A stretch of DNA of 64,000 nt from Chitinophaga caeni (GCF_002557795.1 NZ_CP023777.1:1876001-1940000), one strand, 5' to 3'. Counted from the stretch's first letter, positions 19,485 to 28,908 are shown. Made by a program: numbers and translations. The notes: a model not told the origin generated them from the sequence alone.

Positions 19485-19991
19485 CTTTAATACTAAGCAG
19501 CGCTATTAGCCGTTGGTTGGTACTACCTCGCTGCTGTGAATTTTGGCATTAGTATATTGGTAGTGTATTTTAATTTTAATTAATATGTGTTGTTTTTATG
19601 CAAATAAAGGGTGTTTGCGTCAACATATTTAGATGAATGAGCCATTTAAATAGCCCGAGGGGGTACTTCTGAGGTGGTAGGGGGTACTTCTGAGGTGGGG
19701 GGATGGACTTCTGAACTCCAGTTTCGGGATTATTTTAAGGTCGATACCCTTAAAGTAAGTGGTAGGGGGTACTTCCGAAGTGGGGTACCACTTGTAAATT
19801 ATCTTAAAAAGGTCTAAATACCCCATATTTGACAGTCTTTTTTGCAAAAATGAGGCTTGGATCCCGGTTTATCCATCTATTTTATCCGTATTTGGAGTTC
19901 AAAGCATATCGATTGGAGTTCTGAAGTGGGTAGGGGTACTTCCGAGGTGGATAGGGGTACTTCCGAAGTGGGTAGGGGTACTTCCGAAGTG
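19485..19991. repeat. Gene-free region with 21-bp direct repeats
   Basis: The core GGGGTACTTCYGARGTG recurs at 19660 and 19681 (period 21), once near 19765, and at 19933, 19954 and 19975 (period 21 twice). Related GGACTTCTGAACTCC and GGAGTTC segments lie between. ACTTC and GAAGT in each unit form a short inverted repeat, so each unit could bind a protein dimer. Another copy lies just right of the IS at 21257. Arrays of this sort are known at the ends of IS21-family elements; no IstA/IstB is present, so that origin is only a possibility. A 219-base minus ORF here is repeat-derived. Confidence 0.75.
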
Positions 19992-20049
19992 TGGAACTGC
20001 TACCTTTGAGTGGACATATAGTTAAGCTCTTTCCTTAACTTTGAATACA

Positions 20050-20367
20050 ATGAGTAAAAAAGAAAGAAGGAGTTATGATAAATCCTTCAAACTGATGGCA
20101 GTAGAATTGCGCAGAAGTGGCAAGCCAGCCGTAACTGTTGCAAAAGAATTGGGTATAGCTGCGGAAATGCTTCGTCGCTGGACCAGGGAGTTCAGTGTAC
20201 ATGACACCCGTAGTTTTCCTGGCAATGGAAAACAGGATCTGACACCGGAGCAAAAGGAAATCCAGGCCCTGAAGAAAGCACTCCAGGAAGCAGAATTGGA
20301 AAATCGGATACTAAAAAAGGCAGTGAGCATTTTCTCCAGGGAAGACAACAAATATTCAGGTTCATAA
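20050..20367 (+). CDS. IS3-family transposase OrfA
   Basis: 105 residues from the ATG at 20050; the frame is open from a TTG at 20041. It has an HTH-type transposase N-terminus ([20 protein letters not shown]) followed by a leucine-zipper-like helix ([20 protein letters not shown]). It gives DNA binding to the inverted repeats. Near its 3' end (20313-20319) the heptamer A AAA AAG, phased to this frame, is a -1 ribosomal frameshift site yielding the OrfAB transposase. Confidence 0.92.
   Translation: MSKKERRSYDKSFKLMAVELRRSGKPAVTVAKELGIAAEMLRRWTREFSVHDTRSFPGNGKQDLTPEQKEIQALKKALQEAELENRILKKAVSIFSREDNKYSGS
20313..20319 (+). promoter_or_regulatory. Programmed -1 frameshift heptamer (A AAA AAG)
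   Basis: In the orfA frame the codons read CTA AAA AAG, the X XXY YYZ arrangement for simultaneous slippage. After a -1 shift the frame continues without stop through 20319-20399 ([20 protein letters not shown]...) into orfB. The translated bridge is typical IS3 OrfB sequence, which supports real use of the site. Confidence 0.9.
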
Positions 20368-20399
20368 AGGACCATCAGGCAGAATTTGATGTCGAGAAG

Positions 20400-21224
20400 A
20401 TGTGCAAGGTGTTCAAAGTAAGCCGTAGTGGCTATTATGCCTGGTCAATAAGAAAACCATCAAAACTTTCCCTGTACAGGCAAGTGCTTTGCAAGGGAGT
20501 TGAAGATATCTACCACAAAAGCAAAGGCAGATACGGCAGCCCTAAAATAGTTGCCGAACTTAGGTCTATGGGACTGCATGCCTCCAGGCCCAGGGTGGCC
20601 AGGATCATGAAGGACAAAGGGTTTCGCAGTATTATTACAGGCAAGTTCAAAGTATGCACGACAGATTCTAACCATAAACTGGAAGTGTCGGCCAATATCC
20701 TCAATAGAGAATTTACTGCCAGGGCACCATCAGAGAAATGGGTTTCTGATCTGACTTACATCCGGACAAAAAACGGATGGCTTTACTTAACAGCCATCAT
20801 GGACCTGTTTGACAGAAGGATTGTTGGATGGTCCATGAGTACAGGTATGACAACCAGGGAGACTACTGTTGCTGCCTGGAATATGGCGATTAGAAATAGA
20901 TCCGTGGCACCCAATATGGTTTTTCACTCAGACAGAGGTGTACAGTATGCCAGTGAGGAGTTCAGAGATCTGCTAAAAGGCAACTCTGTACAACAGAGTA
21001 TGAGTAGAAAGGGCAACTGCTGGGATAATGCTGTAATGGAGAACTTCTTCAAGATACTTAAATCAGAAACCGGCCACCATACTGTATATGATTCAGTAGA
21101 AGTCGCAAAAAAAGAGCTGTTTGAGTTCATCGAAATATGGTATAACAGGCAGCGAAGGCATTCAATATTAGGGTATTTGCCACCCGAAGAATTTAGTAAA
21201 TCTATTCTAAAAAAAGCAGCTTAA
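20400..21224 (+). CDS. IS3-family transposase OrfB (DDE integrase domain)
   Basis: 274 residues from its own ATG, but the coding frame continues upstream to the frameshift site, so the natural product is mainly the OrfAB fusion. An N-terminal HTH_21 region ([13 protein letters not shown]) precedes the rve core: first Asp in KWVSDLTYI, second in [11 protein letters not shown], Glu in [11 protein letters not shown]. All catalytic residues are intact. Confidence 0.94.
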   Translation: MCKVFKVSRSGYYAWSIRKPSKLSLYRQVLCKGVEDIYHKSKGRYGSPKIVAELRSMGLHASRPRVARIMKDKGFRSIITGKFKVCTTDSNHKLEVSANILNREFTARAPSEKWVSDLTYIRTKNGWLYLTAIMDLFDRRIVGWSMSTGMTTRETTVAAWNMAIRNRSVAPNMVFHSDRGVQYASEEFRDLLKGNSVQQSMSRKGNCWDNAVMENFFKILKSETGHHTVYDSVEVAKKELFEFIEIWYNRQRRHSILGYLPPEEFSKSILKKAA

Positions 21225-21335
21225 TAAGTTGTCCATTTTTTTGTTGCAAATCCAGTGGGTGAGGGTACTTCTGAGGGTTGACCCGTCCTAAAATAAGTTA
21301 ACAGCTTTTAATATAAGTACTAGTCCCAGTTTACA

Positions 21336-22294
21336 ATTCCCGCAATAAGTTGGCCATGGTGCAAGGAGTAAGTACCATTTCGTTTCCGGTACAATTGTAA
21401 ATGTCCTCAATTGAGCGTGGGTCCGAGCTTTGAAGCTCGAACCAGCAAATTTACTTGAATTTACCAGCAAATTTACTTGAAATGACTTTAGGACTTTATC
21501 TTGAAATAACCGGAACCTCTCGCTAGTTCGAGCTTCCAAGCTCGGACTTCCGTGTGGAACAACGTTTTACAGATATGATTTCGTGTTCTGCAGCACTAGG
21601 ACTCCCGCAATAAGTTGGCCATGGTGCAAGGAGTAAGTACCATCTCGTTTCCGGTACAATTGTAAATGTCCTCAATCGAGCGTGGGTCCGAGCTTTGAAG
21701 CTCGAACCAGCAAATTTACTTGAATTTACCAGCAAATTTACTTGAATTTACTTTCGAACTTTATCTTGAAATAACCGGAACCTCTCGCTAGTTCGAGCTT
21801 CCAAGCTCGGACTTCCGTGTGGAACAACGTTTTACAGATATGATTTCGTGTTCGGCAACACTAGGACTCCCGCAATAAGTTGGCCATGGTGCAAGGAGTA
21901 AGTACCTCTCGTTTCCGGTACAATTGTAAATGTCCTCAATCGAGCGTGGGTCCGAGCTTTGAAGCTCGAACCAGCAATTTACTTGAAATGACTTTTGGGA
22001 CTTTATCTTGAGCTTTATCTTGAAATAACCGGAACCTCTCGCTAGTTCGAGCTTCCAAGCTCGGACTTCCGTGTGGAACAACGTTTTACAGATATGATTT
22101 CGTGTTCTGCAGCACTAGGACTCCCGCAATTAGTTGGCCATTGTGCAAGGAGTAAGTACCATCTCGTTACTGGTACAATTGTAAATGTCCTCAATTGAGC
22201 GTGGGTCCGAGCTTTGAAGCTCGAACCAGCAATTTACTTGAATTTACCAGCAAATTTACTTGAAATGACTTTAGGACTTTATCTTGAAATAACC
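21336..22294. repeat. Four tandem copies of a ~265-bp intergenic repeat
   Basis: Copies start with A(C/T)TCCCGCAAT at 21336, 21601, 21866 and 22120 (spacing 265, 265, 254); the last copy is truncated near 22294. Each full copy contains a 22-bp sequence (copy 1: 21421-21442) and its inverted partner about 83 bases later (21526-21547; also 21791-21812 and 22045-22066). Both carry a central CGAGCTT/AAGCTCG hairpin. Differences between copies are mostly single bases and short indels, including runs of AATTTACTTGA. Short minus ORFs read through, but indels shift their frames, so this looks non-coding. Confidence 0.88.
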
Positions 22295-22516
22295 ATACCC
22301 TGCTCCGCAGCATATTCTTATCTACTAAACATTTATTTTAATTACATATTAAATGATAATCATAGCATAAGAAGGACTATTTTGTTAATAACAAAATATT
22401 TACATGTTCGTGTGATGGATTTTTGTAAAAGGAACGTTAAATTTGGGTTAATTACAATCCTTACCAATTTATCAACCTTAAACAGAAAGAAAGATCGAAA
22501 AATTTCTACTCCCAAA

Positions 22517-22552
22517 AAGAACGGTCATTTCCACCCAGAAATGACCGTTCTT
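22517..22552. terminator. Strong orphan hairpin, 14-bp stem
   Basis: Stem 22517-22530 pairs perfectly with 22539-22552, with an 8-base loop. The minus strand ends in TTCTTTTT and the plus strand in TTATTTT, so it could terminate in either direction. No recognisable gene ends here, so its client is unknown. Confidence 0.7.
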
Positions 22553-22836
22553 ATTTTAGTAATAGCTTTCTCATTAAAGACAGGGTTTGTTTATATCAAC
22601 GGCAAACAAATGCTGGCATTTAACTGCAAAATTAGTCCTGCAAATATTCATTTTTAAGAAGTTGATATCAACAAATTGTTAATTAAATGCAGGGCAGTCA
22701 GGTCGGTAATCTTCCATGTATCCGAATTGATGGATTTAAGCCTTTATAAGCGCTGTTAAAAGCAAGGTCGTGGGTTTTTGTTGCAAGCCGAAGATCGCGT
22801 CATTTTCGAACCATTTTATGCTCATAACCATAAAAA

Positions 22837-22863
22837 AATCCCGCGTTCGAATTACGCGGGATT
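22837..22863 (-). terminator. Terminator of the small helical protein gene
   Basis: AATCCCGCGT and ACGCGGGATT form a 10-bp stem with a 7-base loop; the minus strand continues with TTTTTTT. It lies 23 bases after the stop of the 95-residue gene and ends the clpX-side transcript. Confidence 0.85.
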
Positions 22864-22885
22864 ATAATAGCAGTATTTAATAAAA

Positions 22886-23173
22886 TTATTTCTTGTCTTT
22901 ATCGAACATCCCCGAAATTTTATCTTTCGCTGCATTAGCCCAATCTTCTACTTTGTCACCAGCCTCATCTAAGAAGTCCTCGGCCTTATCCATGAAACTT
23001 TCTTTTTTAGTTTCGGCCTGGTTGGCGATCCCTGCAAACCAAGTGTCTACATTCCCAGCAATGGCAGCCGGAAGTTTACTTTTAATAAAATCCTTCATGG
23101 TATCGATGGATTTTTCGGCTTGTTCAGCAGTGATGCCTGCTTTTTCCTGCAACTTTTGAATCAGCTCTTGCAT
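22886..23173 (-). CDS. Small amphipathic helical protein
   Basis: 95 residues, highly charged and almost wholly helical in appearance: an N-terminal LQEKAGITAEQAEKSIDTMKDFIKSKLP segment, then FMDKAEDFLDEAGDKVEDWANAAKDKI. The pattern resembles small soluble DUF2267- or CsbD-like stress proteins of Bacteroidota, but I cannot assign a family. It ends at a good terminator and lies 34 bases downstream of clpX. Confidence 0.85.
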   Translation of the reverse strand: MQELIQKLQEKAGITAEQAEKSIDTMKDFIKSKLPAAIAGNVDTWFAGIANQAETKKESFMDKAEDFLDEAGDKVEDWANAAKDKISGMFDKDKK

Positions 23174-23207
23174 GGCTAATAAATTTTAGGGTGTTTGGAA
23201 ATGATGA

Positions 23208-24449
23208 TTATGCCACTTTTAACTTGCCCATGTTGGATTGCTCCATCTTACTTTCTGCAAAGGCACGGGTCAAGATAAATTTCTTTTCTTTTGTAGACGG
23301 CAATTCAAACATGGCATCGCTCAATAACACTTCGCAGATTGAACGTAAACCGCGGGCGCCCAATTTAAACTCCATCGCTTTCTCCACGATATAGTCAACA
23401 GCGTTTTCCTCGATTTCTAACTCGATGCCTTCCACTTTGAATAATTTCTGGTATTGTTTTACCAAGGCATTCTTCGGCTGTGTCAGGATGGCTTTCAATG
23501 CCTCCGCATCTAGCGAGTTCAGGTAAGTTACCACCGGCAAGCGACCCAATAGCTCGGGAATCAAGCCGAAAGATTTCAGATCCTGGGAATTAATATAGCG
23601 CAGGATGTGTTTCCTGGCATCTTCTTCGTGATCTTTATTAACCGTAAAACCGATCGATTGTGTTTGGATGCGGCGACTGATAATCTTATCAACACCATCG
23701 AAAGCTCCCCCGCAAATGAACAGGATATTTTGGGTGTTAACCTTGATCAGCTTTTGCTCGGGGTGCTTGCGGCCACCTTGCGGCGGCACTAGTACCTCGG
23801 TACCTTCCAGCAGTTTCAACAAACCTTGTTGCACACCTTCCCCGCTCACATCGCGGGTGATGGAAGGATTATCGCTCTTGCGGGCAATTTTATCGATTTC
23901 ATCAATATATACGATACCTCTTTCAGCCGCTTCTACATCGTAGTTACAAACTTGTAAAAGGCGGCTCAGGATAGATTCCACGTCTTCACCTACATAACCT
24001 GCTTCCGTAAACACGGTTGCATCTACGATCGTGAACGGAACATTCAACAACTTGGCGATGGATTTCGCTAGCAAGGTTTTCCCTGTCCCTGTTTCGCCCA
24101 CCATGACGATATTGGATTTTTCAATTTCCACATCATCGGCATCCACGACTTGATTAAGGCGTTTGTAGTGATTGTAAACCGCTACGGCCAAAATCTTTTT
24201 CGCATCATCTTGCCCGATTACATATTGATCAAGAAACTGTTTGATTTCCAACGGTTTCACGATCTTGGGTTCGAAATGGGAAGCACCTTTTGCCGGGTGT
24301 TTCTCGTGGTTAAAGAGTTCTTGCTCAATAATTTCCTGCGCGTTGGCAACACAATTCTCACAAATATGACCTTCTGCGCCGGCAATCAGGATCTGTACCT
24401 CGTCTTTGGAACGGTTACAAAATGAGCATCGAATTTTAGAATCTTTCAT
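23208..24449 (-). CDS. clpX: ATP-dependent Clp protease ATP-binding subunit ClpX
   Basis: AAA+ unfoldase that recognises substrates and feeds them to ClpP. 413 residues. The N-terminal C4 zinc-binding domain (CSFCNRS...HICENC) is followed by Walker [14 protein letters not shown], Walker [12 protein letters not shown], and the pore/IGF region ([10 protein letters not shown]) consistent with ClpP binding. It sits beyond the clpP terminator, with its own -7 element, TAAATTTG, at 24512-24519. Confidence 0.97.
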   Translation of the reverse strand: MKDSKIRCSFCNRSKDEVQILIAGAEGHICENCVANAQEIIEQELFNHEKHPAKGASHFEPKIVKPLEIKQFLDQYVIGQDDAKKILAVAVYNHYKRLNQVVDADDVEIEKSNIVMVGETGTGKTLLAKSIAKLLNVPFTIVDATVFTEAGYVGEDVESILSRLLQVCNYDVEAAERGIVYIDEIDKIARKSDNPSITRDVSGEGVQQGLLKLLEGTEVLVPPQGGRKHPEQKLIKVNTQNILFICGGAFDGVDKIISRRIQTQSIGFTVNKDHEEDARKHILRYINSQDLKSFGLIPELLGRLPVVTYLNSLDAEALKAILTQPKNALVKQYQKLFKVEGIELEIEENAVDYIVEKAMEFKLGARGLRSICEVLLSDAMFELPSTKEKKFILTRAFAESKMEQSNMGKLKVA

Positions 24450-24511
24450 CCAATTATCTATCTTTTATATATAATAATTTTAAGGAACTAGGGGATTTAT
24501 ACCCAGGACAA

Positions 24512-24519
24512 CAAATTTA
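24512..24519 (-). promoter_or_regulatory. Candidate clpX -7 element
   Basis: The minus strand reads TAAATTTG, an exact TAnnTTTG match, about 63 bases before the clpX ATG and downstream of the clpP terminator. No clear -33 TTTG at N19. Confidence 0.45.
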
Positions 24520-24536
24520 CGGAAATGCTATAAATA

Positions 24537-24563
24537 AAACATCCCGCGTGAAGCGGGATGTTT
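24537..24563 (-). terminator. Terminator after clpP
   Basis: AAACATCCCGC and GCGGGATGTTT form an 11-bp stem with a 5-base loop, 10 bases after the clpP stop on the minus strand; the tail is only moderately T-rich (TATTTAT). It separates clpP from clpX. Confidence 0.8.
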
Positions 24564-24572
24564 CGATAGATT

Positions 24573-25274
24573 TTATTGAGCGTTGTTCTGTTCAGCTTTA
24601 CGCGGGTTCCTATCGAGAACATCATCGATGATCCCGTATTCCTTCGCCTCATCGGCTGTCATCCAGTAATCGCGATCACCATCTTTTTCCACCTTTTTGA
24701 AAGGTTGGCCGGAGTGTGTGGCGATAATTTCGTTCAATTCCTTTTTCAGTTTCACGAACTCGCGGGCAGTGATTTCAATATCGGAAGTTTGACCTTCTGC
24801 GCCACCGTGCGGTTGGTGAATCATTACGCGGGCATGTTTCAAAGCCGTACGTTTACCCTTGGTACCGGCCACCAGCAATACTGCGCCGAAAGAAGCAGCC
24901 ATACCTGTACAGATAGTGGCAACATCCGGGGCGATGATTTGCATGGTATCGTAGATACCCAAACCTGCATATACACTACCACCAGGGCTATTGATATACA
25001 TTTGAATATCGCGGTTACGATCAGTTGATTCCAAGAATAAAAGCTGTGCCGTGATCACGTTGGCCACGTAATCGTTAACGGGATCGCCCAAGAAGATGAT
25101 ACGATCCATCATTAACCTTGAAAATACGTCCATAGTAGCTACGTTCATCGGGCGCTCCTCGATAATATATGGAGTCAGGGAGTTCAATTGATGACTTGCG
25201 TAACTATCAACCACCAAGCTACTGATGCCGCGGTGTTGGATCGCATATTTTCTAAATTCGTTATTAATGTTCAT
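24573..25274 (-). CDS. clpP: ATP-dependent Clp protease proteolytic subunit ClpP
   Basis: Serine protease barrel. 233 residues from the ATG at 25274 (MNINNEF); an ATG at 25304 is also in frame but would overlap tig more. Catalytic Ser in GMAASFGAVLLVAG, His in MIHQPHGG, and the Asp further on. It overlaps the tig stop by 11 bp, so it is translationally coupled. The tig-clpP order with clpX next is the conserved protein quality-control cluster. Confidence 0.96.
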   Translation of the reverse strand: MNINNEFRKYAIQHRGISSLVVDSYASHQLNSLTPYIIEERPMNVATMDVFSRLMMDRIIFLGDPVNDYVANVITAQLLFLESTDRNRDIQMYINSPGGSVYAGLGIYDTMQIIAPDVATICTGMAASFGAVLLVAGTKGKRTALKHARVMIHQPHGGAEGQTSDIEITAREFVKLKKELNEIIATHSGQPFKKVEKDGDRDYWMTADEAKEYGIIDDVLDRNPRKAEQNNAQ

Positions 25275-26628
25275 GATGGTGATGTTTATGAGGTAATTTA
25301 ACAAATTCTTCGGCTGTTATCTCCTCTTCTTTCACGCTCACCTTAGTTTCTGCGAAATCAAATAACTTGGTTGTGATCATTTCACGATAAGTTTGATCTA
25401 CGAATTTCTCGTCTTTCAACATGTTATCGATATAAGAATCCATCCACTCAGCTCCTTCAGCCGCACCGCCGAAGTAAGCCATGATGCGTTGTTTAGCATT
25501 TTCTTTCACTTCTTCGAAGGAAACTTCAATGCCATTATCACGAATCAATTTATCGCTGATCAAAGTCCAACGTAATTGATGGTCGAAACCAGGGTATTCT
25601 TGCTCTGCTTCCTCGGCAGTTTTAGGTTTTTCGCCACCGATTTGCAACCAACGCTTCAAGAAGTCGGCAGGTAATTCGATCGGGGTTTCATGTACGAGGG
25701 TTTCGAAAAGCTCATTATGGAGATTATTCCTGGCTTCTACTTCCCAGTATTTGGCGATTTCCTCTTTTAATTTGGCGCGGAAAGCCTCTTCCGTAGTGAT
25801 TTCTTGATTTGGATATACCTCGGCAAAAAATTCTTCGTTCAATTCTCTTTTCTGGATATGGTTGATTTTGGTGATGGTCACTTTGAAATGATCATTCACG
25901 GCAGCCTCATCCAGCTTGAGATCTTTTAAGATAAAAGCTTGCCTTTCAGCATCGAAAGCATCAGACAGCTTGAAAGAGATGGAGTCCCCTACTTTTTTAC
26001 CTTTCAATTGCTCTTGAATGGCAGGGGTAAAATATTTTAATAATACGGAGGTTTCTTTTTTCTCGGTACCTTCAGCTACTTCGCCTTTGTCGTTGGCAGC
26101 TTCGAAAGATACGTTCAGTACATCATCTTCAGAAGTGATCGATTCTACTTCTTCAGCTTTACCACCTTTTAATTGCAAGCGGTTGAGCTCATCATCCACC
26201 ATGGCATCGGTTACCGTGATTTTGTACTTAGTCAACGTGGTATTGCCGTCGAGAGGGGTGATGTCAATAACGGGTTTCAGGCCGATTTCGAAATCGAAAG
26301 TGTATTCCGCAGGCTGATTAACATCGATTTTTTGAGAAGTTTGATCCAGGCTGATGGGTTGACCGAAGATGTCCAATTTTTCAGTTTGGATAAATTCCAT
26401 CAAACCTTTTTCAACGGATTTCAACACTTCGTCGGTCATGATAGCCTGGCCGCTCATTTTTTTCACCATGCCAACAGGCACCATTCCTTTACGGAAACCT
26501 GGAATGTTGGCAGATTTGCTGAATTGCTTCAGGGCTTTTTCAAAATTAGGAAGATAATCTTCCTGGCTCACTTTCACAGTGATCTTATCATTCAATAAAC
26601 CAATGTTTTCTCTGGTTACGGTTGCCAT
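25264..26628 (-). CDS. tig: Trigger factor
   Basis: Ribosome-associated chaperone. 454 residues: N-terminal ribosome-binding domain with the GFRKGMVP signature (KSANIPGFRKGMVP), a PPIase-like middle region that is degenerate, and a long helical C-terminal domain ending in a His-rich tail (PHKHHHHEH). The degenerate PPIase is common in Bacteroidota. A -7 element on the minus strand lies about 290 bases upstream. Confidence 0.93.
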   Translation of the reverse strand: MATVTRENIGLLNDKITVKVSQEDYLPNFEKALKQFSKSANIPGFRKGMVPVGMVKKMSGQAIMTDEVLKSVEKGLMEFIQTEKLDIFGQPISLDQTSQKIDVNQPAEYTFDFEIGLKPVIDITPLDGNTTLTKYKITVTDAMVDDELNRLQLKGGKAEEVESITSEDDVLNVSFEAANDKGEVAEGTEKKETSVLLKYFTPAIQEQLKGKKVGDSISFKLSDAFDAERQAFILKDLKLDEAAVNDHFKVTITKINHIQKRELNEEFFAEVYPNQEITTEEAFRAKLKEEIAKYWEVEARNNLHNELFETLVHETPIELPADFLKRWLQIGGEKPKTAEEAEQEYPGFDHQLRWTLISDKLIRDNGIEVSFEEVKENAKQRIMAYFGGAAEGAEWMDSYIDNMLKDEKFVDQTYREMITTKLFDFAETKVSVKEEEITAEEFVKLPHKHHHHEH

Positions 26629-27204
26629 TTTAGTATGATGTTATAATTATAAAACACGAAATTTTTAATACGTGCGGATCAATTAAGTACGAAGATTATG
26701 CCAGAGCAAATGGACTGCCTTTTTAGCAGGAAAATGATCTCGACCGGTTTGATACCGGCCAATTTTGGCATTAATAAACTGTAAATGTGCTGGTGAAATT
26801 GGCTCGAACTTCAAAAGAGCGTTCCTTAATCACATCTTCAATTGTCTTCTCTAAGCTAATAAACCTTGTATATTAACTTTTGCAACTTAATATCCTTGCG
26901 AATTTAATTAGTCCGCAAAGGTATGGTTATTTTTCTTTTTTTATAAAATATCAGCTGTATATGGGCATTTACTTCGGATGTTTTTATTTAATCATTTGAA
27001 TTGTAAATTTATATATGTAAATATTATTTATTATTTAATAATAACGATTTTGAAATTATATTTTGTTGCTATTTGTAACTTGTTTATTTATAATATATAT
27101 TTTGGTTCATGAAATATGTCCGCCGAAGGGTTTCGATAAAAATCCAGTTTTGAAACTTTAATTTCATTGCAACGGGAATTGACTTTACTTGTCTAATACA
27201 AATA
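26629..27204. other. Divergent intergenic region, tig / sigma factor
   Basis: 576 bases with no ORF. The tig-proximal half carries a small CCGGT/ACCGG hairpin near 26740-26760 and the TACCTTTG element at 26916-26923 (minus). The sigma-proximal half is extremely AT-rich; TATATTTTG near 27095 is one base off the promoter consensus. No structured RNA was recognised. Confidence 0.55.
26916..26923 (-). promoter_or_regulatory. Candidate tig -7 element
   Basis: The minus strand reads TACCTTTG followed by C, the commonest Bacteroidota -7 form and the same octamer as before tRNA-Leu. It implies a leader of about 280 bases for tig. Confidence 0.4.
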
Positions 27205-27837
27205 ATGAGCAGGCTCCAGGAACATTTACCACCGGATCATGAATTAGTAGCCAGGGTGTTACAGGGCGAACAGCAGGCCTTCGAGATCATCATGCGGGCA
27301 TCCGCAGGATTGGTGGCGCATGTTGTTTATAGACTTATTAGCAAAGTAGAGGACCGGGAAGATCTTACACAGGATATATATTTAAAGGTATACCGCCAAT
27401 TACCGCGATTTGAATTTCGCTCCCGTTTAAATACTTGGATTGGCCGGATTGCCTATACAACTTGTTTGAATTATTTAAAGAAGAAGAAGTTGCTGTTGAT
27501 CGGCGCCGGAACTTATGAAGATGGCAACGGCGATGGGGCGGGGGACGATGGCGCGAGTTGGCTGGCGAAGAATTATTTCGAGGGAATGGGCAATAGTGAA
27601 AATCCTGAAAAACGCTTGTTAGGAAAAGAAATCGAATTTTATATAAATGATTCATTGGAGCAATTGCAACCGTTACAGCAGCTATTAATCGTGCTACATC
27701 ACCAGCAAGAAATGGGGATACAAGAAATTGCGGGAATCGTGGAAATGCCGGAAGGGACGGTTAAAAGTCACCTCTTTAGAGCTAGGAAATCGATGAAATC
27801 ATTCCTGGTCAAAAAACTTAAAAAAGATGAGTTATGA
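27205..27837 (+). CDS. ECF-type RNA polymerase sigma factor
   Basis: 210 residues. Region 2 contains DLTQDIYLKVYRQLPRFEFRSRLNTWIGRIA; region 4 contains MGIQEIAGIVEMPEGTVKSHLFRARK. A linker (~95-125) is Gly/Asp-rich. It overlaps the next gene, a candidate anti-sigma, by ATGA, the usual translational coupling. There is no TonB receptor or FecR nearby, so it is not a typical nutrient-uptake sigma. Confidence 0.93.
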   Translation: MSRLQEHLPPDHELVARVLQGEQQAFEIIMRASAGLVAHVVYRLISKVEDREDLTQDIYLKVYRQLPRFEFRSRLNTWIGRIAYTTCLNYLKKKKLLLIGAGTYEDGNGDGAGDDGASWLAKNYFEGMGNSENPEKRLLGKEIEFYINDSLEQLQPLQQLLIVLHHQQEMGIQEIAGIVEMPEGTVKSHLFRARKSMKSFLVKKLKKDEL

Positions 27838-28289
27838 TAGAAGAAATGCATATACCGGATCAGCAGTTACAAGAATGGGCCAATGGGCAAACAGGCTTGG
27901 ATGCTGATCAAAAAGAGCATTTATCTAATTGTGAATATTGTCAACAACAACTCGCTATATATAAAAACATGTATAGTTCGTTGAAAAGGATGGAACAGCC
28001 CGTTATACCCGGGGCTTTGCTTCAAAAAATCATCCGGCAATTACCTTCGGGAGAACCTGTGAAAGTAAGGCTTCACCGCAATGATCTTGTCATAATCGGG
28101 TTGATGATAATAATGGTATTAATACCCATATTATATTTTAACAATTCGATAAAAGAGTATTTGTCAGTTGCGAGGGGCATTTCTTTTCAAATGTGTATCA
28201 TCACAATTTTAGGAGCCGCGGTATTTTACCTGTGTACATTATTGATAGATCAGCCAAAAATATCATTCGGTAAACATCAAAAAATGTAA
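27834..28289 (+). CDS. Candidate ZAS-type anti-sigma factor
   Basis: 151 residues. The motif HLSNCEYC is the H-x3-C-x2-C zinc site of ZAS anti-sigma factors (zf-HC2-like), near residue 25. Two hydrophobic segments (VIIGLMIIMVLIPILYF; CIITILGAAVFYLCTLL) anchor it in the inner membrane. Its ATG overlaps the sigma stop by 4 bp. Inference: it sequesters the upstream sigma factor. Confidence 0.85.
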   Translation: MIEEMHIPDQQLQEWANGQTGLDADQKEHLSNCEYCQQQLAIYKNMYSSLKRMEQPVIPGALLQKIIRQLPSGEPVKVRLHRNDLVIIGLMIIMVLIPILYFNNSIKEYLSVARGISFQMCIITILGAAVFYLCTLLIDQPKISFGKHQKM

Positions 28290-28369
28290 AAAAATCTGCA
28301 ACCAAATAAAAGCATGTTTGTCTAACTATAAAGAAAACAATAAAATATTCATCTAATCGAACTTAGTAT

Positions 28370-28816
28370 ATGAAGAAATTATTAGCGACAATGCTGATCC
28401 TCCTTGCATCCGTGTCTGCATTTGCACAGGAAAATGCGATCCCGGCTGAATTTCATCCATTTAAAGATAAAGGCAGCTTTATTGAAATTTTCAGAACCTC
28501 TTCTATTATTTTCATATTGGTATTGATAGCTGTGTTTTTGATTACGGTTATCAAGTTGGTATTAGATGCCAGGTTAAAAAGGGATTTGGTTCAAAGGGAT
28601 GCCCCGGTAGAAATTATTGAAAGTCTTTTTTCAAGAAAAGGGAAATATCAAAATGCAGTTAAAATAGGAATTATTTTAGTGTCAATTGGTTTGGGTTTGT
28701 TGTTGGTTGGAGTTTTTAATAGCATGGGCATTTATTCTGCGGCAATAATGATTCTATGTTTATCGGTTGGGTTTATAGGTTATGCTTTCTGGGTGAAAAA
28801 TTTACCCGGGGAATAG
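28370..28816 (+). CDS. Small membrane protein, DUF6249-like
   Basis: 148 residues with a signal peptide (LLASVSAFAQ), then three predicted membrane helices (FILVLIAVFLITVI; IGIILVSIGLGLLLVGV; AAIMILCLSVGFIGYAF). The layout fits the small envelope proteins that often follow ECF sigma genes in this phylum. The gene is a likely target or third member of the sigma/anti-sigma operon, with an 80-base gap. Function unknown. Confidence 0.8.
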   Translation: MKKLLATMLILLASVSAFAQENAIPAEFHPFKDKGSFIEIFRTSSIIFILVLIAVFLITVIKLVLDARLKRDLVQRDAPVEIIESLFSRKGKYQNAVKIGIILVSIGLGLLLVGVFNSMGIYSAAIMILCLSVGFIGYAFWVKNLPGE

Positions 28817-28908
28817 GGTTGAGCTACCAATGCAAATAAGTATAAAATGAAAACAGGTATAAAATAATATAAAGAAATTAAATATTCCGCCATTCTAATC
28901 CTGGTTTT

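Larger units (their letters stand above)
19992..21254 (+). mobile_element. Complete IS3-family insertion sequence (1263 bp)
   Basis: The left end (19992-20016) and right end (21230-21254) are imperfect 25-bp inverted repeats beginning TGGA and matching at 16 of 25 positions. They are flanked by the 3-bp direct repeat GTG (19989-19991 and 21255-21257), the target duplication size usual for IS3. Inside are orfA and orfB in overlapping frames with a frameshift site. Both reading frames are intact, so the element may still be active. It interrupts the 21-bp repeat array. Confidence 0.9.
21225..22885. other. 1.66-kb gene-poor repeat region
   Basis: It contains the IS right end, the four ~265-bp repeats (21336-22294) and, beyond 22295, AT-rich sequence with a strong hairpin at 22517-22552. 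A 147-codon plus-strand ORF (22214-22657) starts in the last repeat and runs through the hairpin, so I do not call it. The remainder (22553-22836) shows nothing I can identify. Confidence 0.7.

Noticed and set aside
21288..22081. Three similar minus ORFs of 70-97 codons
   Set aside because: They lie in the 265-bp repeats; indels break the frame between copies, so they are not a conserved protein.
22214..22657. 147-codon plus ORF
   Set aside because: It begins inside a non-coding repeat, crosses a perfect terminator-like hairpin and has no family resemblance.
26740..26760. Terminator or structured RNA at the small CCGGT/ACCGG hairpin
   Set aside because: Stem is only five base pairs, with no T-tract and no other conserved feature.
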